Assembly (NCBI GenBank): GCA_017514235.1
Contig: JAFWKK010000037.1
Coordinates: 1 to 64,000, forward strand
DNA length: 64,000 bases
From: Kiritimatiellia bacterium
GTDB lineage: Bacteria; Verrucomicrobiota; Kiritimatiellia; RFP12; UBA1067
Direction: 5' to 3'
In this document: piece after piece, positions 58,991-64,000 of the stretch
Position numbering within the stretch: the first letter of the stretch is position 1
How the letters are laid out: every line of letters begins with the position of its first letter
Program-made: the position numbers and the translations under genes
The notes under the pieces: model-generated
What the model saw: only the letters and a program-made list of their open reading frames with translations
What the model was told of the DNA's origin: nothing
Databases searched by the model: none

Positions 58991-61900
58991 ATGAAAAAAC
59001 TACTGATAGTGATATGCGCGGCGGTGGCGTCCATGGCGTTACGCGCCGATGTGTCGTGTTCGTTCAACGGCACCGGCATGACGGTGACTGCACCGTCCAC
59101 TTACGCCGGTTTGCGGCTCACGCTTCTGTGGGACACGACCGACAAGGGTAATGATCCGACGGCTTGGGCAAATTCGCACGAGATTGCCGCCGTGATTCCT
59201 GCGGGCGGCGAACGCTACACCGTGAAACTCGCCGCTCTCGGCATTGCGAACGGAACGCCCTGCCGCATCGTCGTAAGCGAACGGTACAAGATGCTGGACA
59301 TGCTGAAGATGGACTCGACGTCGTGCTACATCGACACCGGCTTCAAGGACACGGCTGTCTATGGCGTCCGCTTCGGCTTCTACGGCAACAGCGGCAATAA
59401 TAACGACGGATGGAACTTCATCTTGGGGTCTGGCGAAGGTTCCAGCGACTCGGCGCGTGGCTTGGTCGTCGGGCAGTCCAGTTCCTCTTTTGGCACCTGG
59501 TATTGGACATATTCCGGCCATCGTGCGACCTCTGACCGTCCGCCGGCAAATACCGATTCCATCAATGAGGCGGTTTTCGAAAACCGCACGTTCACGCTCA
59601 ACGGGGACACTATCGCGTCCAACCTTGCGTCGGGTTCCGTTGGCGTACTTGGACTCAACATCTTTCTCGGACGTGCCCAGAACAACGGCAGCCGCTACTA
59701 TTACGGCTGGTGGTCGCACGTGAGTTTCGACGATGCTTCCGGCAACAGGATTCTCGACTACATTCCCATGCAGAGATGCAGCGACGACAAGGTGGGCTTC
59801 TATGACCGCGCCACGGGCAAGTTCGTGACGAGCACGGGCGGCGGTGACTTCGGCGCGGGAACCGTGACCAACGCGAATTTCGATGTCGTGCACCTGACAC
59901 AGCGCGTGACGCCGAACCGGGCAATCAGCCTTGAGGCGAGTGGGACGAGACTGTACGCCAATGTCCCGTCCGGTCTCGCGGGCGAGCAGCTCATGCTTGT
60001 GTGGGATGACGCGGACAAGGGGAACGACATCGGCGCGTGGGCGAACAGCCACGAACTCGCCGCCTTTGTGGGCGCGAACGGCGGAACGTATTGCGCCGAC
60101 CTTGCTCGCCTTGGCGTCCGCAACGGGCAGACGTGCCGCGTGTTCGCCGTGCATAGCCTTCGTCTTCTCGACATGCTTGAACTGTCAAGCACAACGGCTT
60201 ATATCGACACTGGTTTCAAGGACACGGCTGTCTATGGCGTCCGTTTCGGCTTCTACGGAAACAGCGGCAATTCTGGCGCGTTTGATTGCATCATGGGCAC
60301 AAAAGAGGGAAGCAGCGATGCGGCGCGTGGTTTCATGGTGGCGCAGAACAGCGGCAACTACGGAAGCTGGTTCTGGGTTTACAATGGACATCGGTCGGGA
60401 AACGACCGCCCCTCGGTATCCAATTCTTCCATCAACGAGGCGGTTTTCGCAGATCGCACATTCACGCTGAACGGAAACGTCGTCGCTTCCAACCTCGCGG
60501 CAGGTTCCGTCGGCGTGCAGGGTCTCAACATCTTGCTTGGCCTTTCCCATGACAGCGGCAGTCGTTGCCACTACGGCTGGTGGTCGCATGTGCGGTTCGA
60601 CGATGTGGACGGCAACGCCATCCTTGACTACATTCCCGCACAGCGGACAACGGACGGCAAGGTGGGCTTCTATGACCGCGCCACTGGCAAGTTCGTGACA
60701 AGTACGGGCGGCGGCTCGTTCAATGCGGGCACTGTGACGAACGCATCGTGGACAGTGGCCAATTCAAGTGCCTCCATCGTGGCGCGTGGCGTTCCGTTCC
60801 TTGACGTCGCGCTCAACGGCATGGTGCTGAACGTGACGGCTCCGTCCGGTCTTGCGGGCGAACAGCTGTTGCTCATGTGGGACGATTCGGACAAGGGCAG
60901 CGATCCTTCCGCGTGGGCGCACAGCGAGGTGCTGTCCGCCACACTTCCCGAGCAGGGTGGCACATACTCGGCCAATCTTGCAACGCTTGGCATCGGCAGA
61001 GGGTGCGTCTGCCGCATCGCGACCGTCAATCAGTTGCAGATGCTGGACATGCTTGAAATGTCCAGTACTGCGGCGTATGTTGATACGGGTGTCAAGGACA
61101 TTTTCTGCTACGGCGTCCGCTTCGGATTCTACGGCAACAGCGGCAATTCTGGTTCGTTTGACTACATCATGGGCACCAAAGAGGGAAGCAGCAATGCGGA
61201 GCGTGGTTTCCTGGTCGGGCAGAACGGCACCAGCTACGAAAGCTGGTTCTGGGTGTACAATGGTTATCGGTCGGGTTCTGACCGTCCGTCGGTTTCAATG
61301 ACCTCCATCAACGAGGCGGCGTTTTCGGATCGCACGTTCACGCTCAACGGAAACACTGTTGCGTCCAACCTCGCGGTAGGTCCTATCGGTGTGCAGGGGC
61401 TTAGAATCCTGCTCGGTCGTTCACAGGACAGCACCAGCCGTTGTCACTACGGATGGTGGTCTTACGTGCGTTTCGATGACGCGGCAGGTTCTGCCATAAT
61501 CGACTACATGCCGGCGAAACGGGCGGTTGATGGCAAAGTCGGTTTCATCGACCGTGCGACGGGCGTCTTTGTCGTCAGCACGGGCGGCGGCGACTTCACG
61601 GCCGGAACGGTGACGAACGCATCCTATGCGGCGGAGCATCTGTGGCGGGCGGTGTCGTTTGAGGATATTGTCGCTACGGCCACATGGACAGGCGGTGGCG
61701 CATCAGGACGGTTGGACGATCCCAACAACTGGGCCTGCACAAACCTGTATGGGGATGCGGTTTCGGGCCTGCCAGGAGAATACACGGCGGTCACTATCCC
61801 GTCCGCCGATGCGTTCAACTGTCCGGCTGGTTCGCAGTTTGCATGTCAGACGCTTTTTGTGAACGGTACGCTGACAGGCGATCATGACTGGCGCGGACTC

Positions 61901-63022
61901 GACTTCGCGGTCGTCTCCGGAACGATTGACCTTGCCGGGCATTCGTTGCATGCATTGGCTGGCGTTGATATGCTGCGGGTTGCCACAGTCACCGACACCG
62001 TAGGTGGCGGTACGCTGCGCATCGAGGTGCCGAACGGGCTGGTTGTCTCCAACACGGCGGTCGCCTTCGCCGGCACGTTCACGCTTGTCAAGGAAGGTGC
62101 CGGAACGTTTGTGGCAGCGAAGACGGGTCAGACGTATTCCGGCGGCACGGATGTTGTGGGCGGCACGTTCGCATGTGGCGGTAAAGGCGCTGCAGGCGTT
62201 TACGGCACGGTGGGAACCACCAACACCATTTTTGCCGGAGCGGTCTTTGATTGCTGCGGCAACGGCGAGAACTGGCAGAACCCGTTCGTTCTTGCGGGCG
62301 GTACGTTGCGCAATCCGTCTTATGTGGCCGACATCACGCTTGCGGCGGATTCATTCATTGAAGCCCCGGTTTCCAGTGTGGCTCTAGCCAACCGCAATTT
62401 TGCCGAGACGACTCTGGAGATGAACGGCCATACGCTCACGTTCGACATTGGAGACGGTCAGTCTTGCGCCTTGGTGAACTTGACGGTGACGGGCGGCGGC
62501 ACGATTCTTGAACGCACTGGCGGATTCCTTCAGCTGGGCTATCCGGGGGCTGAAGGTGTTCGAGCGTCCGGCACGGTGCTGGATATCCAGCGTTCCATCA
62601 GAGCGAACTCCGTCAGTACGTTCCTGGACTATATCGCGCGATACGACGGCAACTATGATTTCGGTCCGGCAGTGCCGATCAAGGTTGTGCACAGGTTCCG
62701 TCCAGACGGCGATGGCGTAAGATGGCATTCGGTGGAGCTGCAGGACGGCGCAATTCTCGACCTTTCAAGAGTGACTGGCGTCTGGACCGCGACGAGCCAA
62801 GGCACACACTTTGAGGGTGTGTCCACGCTCTCCTTTGCGCCGAACGCAACAATTACTGTAGATGTCGGCGAACGGACGTTCGCACTTGACGACCAGCTGA
62901 CGTCGTGGTCGGCGAAACCGACAGATGTTACGTTCGTCTGGAATCTCCAACTGCCGCTCCGCGCCTCGCGTTCTGGACTGTTTGTCAGACCAGTCCCCGG
63001 TATGGTTATCTCCATCCACTAG
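58991..63022 (+). CDS. Secreted protein with three LamG-like modules and PATR repeats
   Basis: 1343 aa. The start MKKLLIVICAAVASMALRA and the DNA around it closely match the start of the GH28 gene. Three modules of about 290 residues begin near residues 22, 312 and 603. Each runs from a short beta unit (LLWDTTDKGNDPTAWANSHE) to a LamG-like part (YIDTGFKDTAVYGVRFGFYG ... GWWSHVRFDD) and ends KVGFYDRATGKFVTSTGGG. The segment from about 893 holds TATWTGGGASGRLDDPNNW and autotransporter-associated (PATR-type) strands such as FTLVKEGAGTFVAAKTGQTYSG. No autotransporter barrel follows: the protein ends VVPGMVIS-like (VRPVPGMVISIH). Carbohydrate binding or a surface-attached role is inferred. Confidence 0.86.
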   Translation: MKKLLIVICAAVASMALRADVSCSFNGTGMTVTAPSTYAGLRLTLLWDTTDKGNDPTAWANSHEIAAVIPAGGERYTVKLAALGIANGTPCRIVVSERYKMLDMLKMDSTSCYIDTGFKDTAVYGVRFGFYGNSGNNNDGWNFILGSGEGSSDSARGLVVGQSSSSFGTWYWTYSGHRATSDRPPANTDSINEAVFENRTFTLNGDTIASNLASGSVGVLGLNIFLGRAQNNGSRYYYGWWSHVSFDDASGNRILDYIPMQRCSDDKVGFYDRATGKFVTSTGGGDFGAGTVTNANFDVVHLTQRVTPNRAISLEASGTRLYANVPSGLAGEQLMLVWDDADKGNDIGAWANSHELAAFVGANGGTYCADLARLGVRNGQTCRVFAVHSLRLLDMLELSSTTAYIDTGFKDTAVYGVRFGFYGNSGNSGAFDCIMGTKEGSSDAARGFMVAQNSGNYGSWFWVYNGHRSGNDRPSVSNSSINEAVFADRTFTLNGNVVASNLAAGSVGVQGLNILLGLSHDSGSRCHYGWWSHVRFDDVDGNAILDYIPAQRTTDGKVGFYDRATGKFVTSTGGGSFNAGTVTNASWTVANSSASIVARGVPFLDVALNGMVLNVTAPSGLAGEQLLLMWDDSDKGSDPSAWAHSEVLSATLPEQGGTYSANLATLGIGRGCVCRIATVNQLQMLDMLEMSSTAAYVDTGVKDIFCYGVRFGFYGNSGNSGSFDYIMGTKEGSSNAERGFLVGQNGTSYESWFWVYNGYRSGSDRPSVSMTSINEAAFSDRTFTLNGNTVASNLAVGPIGVQGLRILLGRSQDSTSRCHYGWWSYVRFDDAAGSAIIDYMPAKRAVDGKVGFIDRATGVFVVSTGGGDFTAGTVTNASYAAEHLWRAVSFEDIVATATWTGGGASGRLDDPNNWACTNLYGDAVSGLPGEYTAVTIPSADAFNCPAGSQFACQTLFVNGTLTGDHDWRGLDFAVVSGTIDLAGHSLHALAGVDMLRVATVTDTVGGGTLRIEVPNGLVVSNTAVAFAGTFTLVKEGAGTFVAAKTGQTYSGGTDVVGGTFACGGKGAAGVYGTVGTTNTIFAGAVFDCCGNGENWQNPFVLAGGTLRNPSYVADITLAADSFIEAPVSSVALANRNFAETTLEMNGHTLTFDIGDGQSCALVNLTVTGGGTILERTGGFLQLGYPGAEGVRASGTVLDIQRSIRANSVSTFLDYIARYDGNYDFGPAVPIKVVHRFRPDGDGVRWHSVELQDGAILDLSRVTGVWTATSQGTHFEGVSTLSFAPNATITVDVGERTFALDDQLTSWSAKPTDVTFVWNLQLPLRASRSGLFVRPVPGMVISIH

Positions 63023-63090
63023 GAGCGATGGGGCGAGGGGCGAGGAAATCAGGTGGTCACCGACGCAGGCTCAATATGCGTGATCGCGGA

Positions 63091-63414
63091 TTACGACCAG
63101 TTCGTGTCGTTTTCCGCGATGAGCATACGTGCGTGGCGGATGGAAAGGATATGGATTTCGCCTTCGGCAGGCTCGTACACGATGCGGTAGGGACGGCAGA
63201 TTATCTGGCGAAGCCGGTCGGCGTTTGCGGGAACGGTATGGAAGCAGACAAGAGGAATCATTGCGCCGATGTTGGGAAAGTCGGCGAGCTGGTTAGTTTC
63301 GGACTGGATGCGGTGACTCCAGCGTGCGGCATCCTCTTTGGAACGTTCAACGGTGATTGTGTGGAGAATGTCTGCAAGAAGACTTTTGGCGTGTGGCGAC
63401 CATTTGGGCGTCAT
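63091..63414 (-). CDS. ParE/RelE-family toxin
   Basis: 107 aa from the ATG at 63414 (MTPKWSPHAKSLLADILHTI), which has AAGGAG 9 nt upstream; a longer in-frame start at 63441 would overlap the antitoxin. ADFPNIGAMIPL, RQIICRPYRIVYEP and IHILSIRHARMLI are typical of the ParE/RelE fold. Members poison gyrase or cut mRNA; which one applies here is not clear from sequence. It is the second gene of the pair, 14 nt after the antitoxin stop. Confidence 0.86.
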   Translation of the reverse strand: MTPKWSPHAKSLLADILHTITVERSKEDAARWSHRIQSETNQLADFPNIGAMIPLVCFHTVPANADRLRQIICRPYRIVYEPAEGEIHILSIRHARMLIAENDTNWS

Positions 63415-63428
63415 GAAACAGGTCTCCT

Positions 63429-63743
63429 TTATTGTGCCCAACCCTTGATCAACTCATCCATCTCTCGAAATACTTCGTCGCTTGGTATCCCCTTGCCTTC
63501 GGCGAACTCGCGGCGGGAGATGTCGATGTCACGCGAAAGCTCGATCTGGTCGAGGAGCGTATCCAGCGACTCGCAGTCCACGAGATACGAGGCGGCGCGT
63601 CCGTTCTGCGTGATGAGGACTGGACGGTGCGTCTTGCGGACGCGGCCTATATACGTCGATAGGTTGTTGCGGCATTCCGAGAACGGAACGACGTCCTCGG
63701 AAGGGCGGCAATGGCGAATGGGCGCGTCAATGACTTTAGGCAT
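63429..63743 (-). CDS. Phd/YefM-family antitoxin
   Basis: 104 aa from the ATG at 63743 (MPKVIDAPIRHCRPSEDVVP) with AGGAG 8 nt upstream; longer starts lack a ribosome site. FSECRNNLSTYIGRVRKTHR and PVLITQNGRAASYLVDCESL are the Phd/YefM DNA-binding fold; the C-terminal helix (SRREFAEGKGIPSDEVFREM) would cover the toxin. It usually represses its own promoter; a TACAAT at 63784-63789 (- strand) may be its -10. Confidence 0.88.
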   Translation of the reverse strand: MPKVIDAPIRHCRPSEDVVPFSECRNNLSTYIGRVRKTHRPVLITQNGRAASYLVDCESLDTLLDQIELSRDIDISRREFAEGKGIPSDEVFREMDELIKGWAQ

Positions 63744-63845
63744 TTCTCTGTCTCCTGCTGTATGCTTTGTTGAAAACGGGAGCATTGTACAAAATTCTGC
63801 CTCAGGATGCAAGGGGCGGCGTGAAGCGAGGAGCAAACTTCGGTG

Positions 63846-64000
63846 ATGAAGTGTAGAAGAATATGGACGACGATCTTTTGGCTGCTGCCGCTGTCGGTGG
63901 CGGCGGAATTGCTTCAGCCTGAAATCGGCCTTGGCTGGACGAACGGCTGGGTGCGCGAATGGCGAAGAGATGTGCCGGGGCTTAAGGTGTCCGATTGCAG
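63846..64000 (+). CDS. Start of an exported protein, 3'-truncated by the window
   Basis: 51 codons visible. MKCRRIWTTIFWLLPLSVAA is a signal peptide, followed by ELLQPEIGLGWTNGWVREW. GAGGAG lies about 12 nt upstream. It is divergent from the toxin-antitoxin pair across about 100 nt. Too short to classify. Confidence 0.6.
   Translation, partial: MKCRRIWTTIFWLLPLSVAAELLQPEIGLGWTNGWVREWRRDVPGLKVSDC

Noticed and set aside
58991-63022. Classical type V autotransporter
   Set aside because: PATR-type strands are present, but no C-terminal barrel domain and no terminal aromatic residue; the protein ends in ISIH.

Overview
The window is GC-rich bacterial DNA. Its gene content is most like a member of the PVC superphylum (Kiritimatiellota, Lentisphaerota or Verrucomicrobiota), probably host-associated. 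This is an inference from very large LamG-type secreted proteins, InlB-like and autotransporter-associated repeats, Tat-exported hydrolases, a GH28 enzyme and type III secretion chaperones. There is no rRNA gene to settle the taxonomy. Nearly all genes are on the + strand; only a toxin-antitoxin pair at the right end is on the - strand.

Layout. (1) 1-11988: a 5'-truncated beta-helix protein, a 504-aa fibre-like protein and a 2656-aa giant secreted protein. (2) 12115-25463: an island of large cytosolic-looking proteins that share an N-terminal domain of about 120 residues and a repeated beta-rich module. It includes two nearly identical CesT-type chaperones, so I read it as a type III secretion effector/chaperone island. 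One effector appears split by a frameshift near 14115. (3) 25470-27480: a 33-nt direct repeat, a leaderless DUF4143-type ATPase and a small exported protein. (4) 27590-40593: a second surface cassette of five small or mid-size secreted proteins followed by a 2583-aa paralogue of the first giant. (5) 40707-45959: SpoIIE phosphatase, small exported protein, third CesT chaperone, STAS protein, and a SpoIIE phosphatase fused to an RsbW-like kinase. Together they form a partner-switching module. (6) 46270-52343: metallophosphoesterase, TIM-barrel enzyme, beta-helix protein and metallo-beta-lactamase-fold hydrolase, three of the four with Tat-like signals. (7) 52556-54822: ribosomal/SSB operon rplY-rpsF-ssb-rpsR-rplI, ending in a clear terminator. 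(8) 54971-63022: a beta-galactosidase remnant, a glycosidase-like enzyme behind a consensus promoter, a GH28 enzyme and a 1343-aa protein with three LamG-like modules. (9) 63091-63743: a ParE/RelE-Phd toxin-antitoxin pair, then the start of another exported protein.

How the parts may work together. The strongest candidate for a little-described system is the effector/chaperone island, together with the distant chaperone embedded among partner-switch regulators; such regulators control type III secretion in Bordetella. The second candidate is the duplicated surface cassette in which fibre-like proteins precede a giant LamG protein. Short minisatellites with inverted arms (TTGCCA, GTTGAAAAG and AGTGTAAA type units) sit between many genes and in places run into coding sequence. 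No type III secretion structural gene lies in the window, so the secretion assignment rests on the chaperones and the effector-like architecture.
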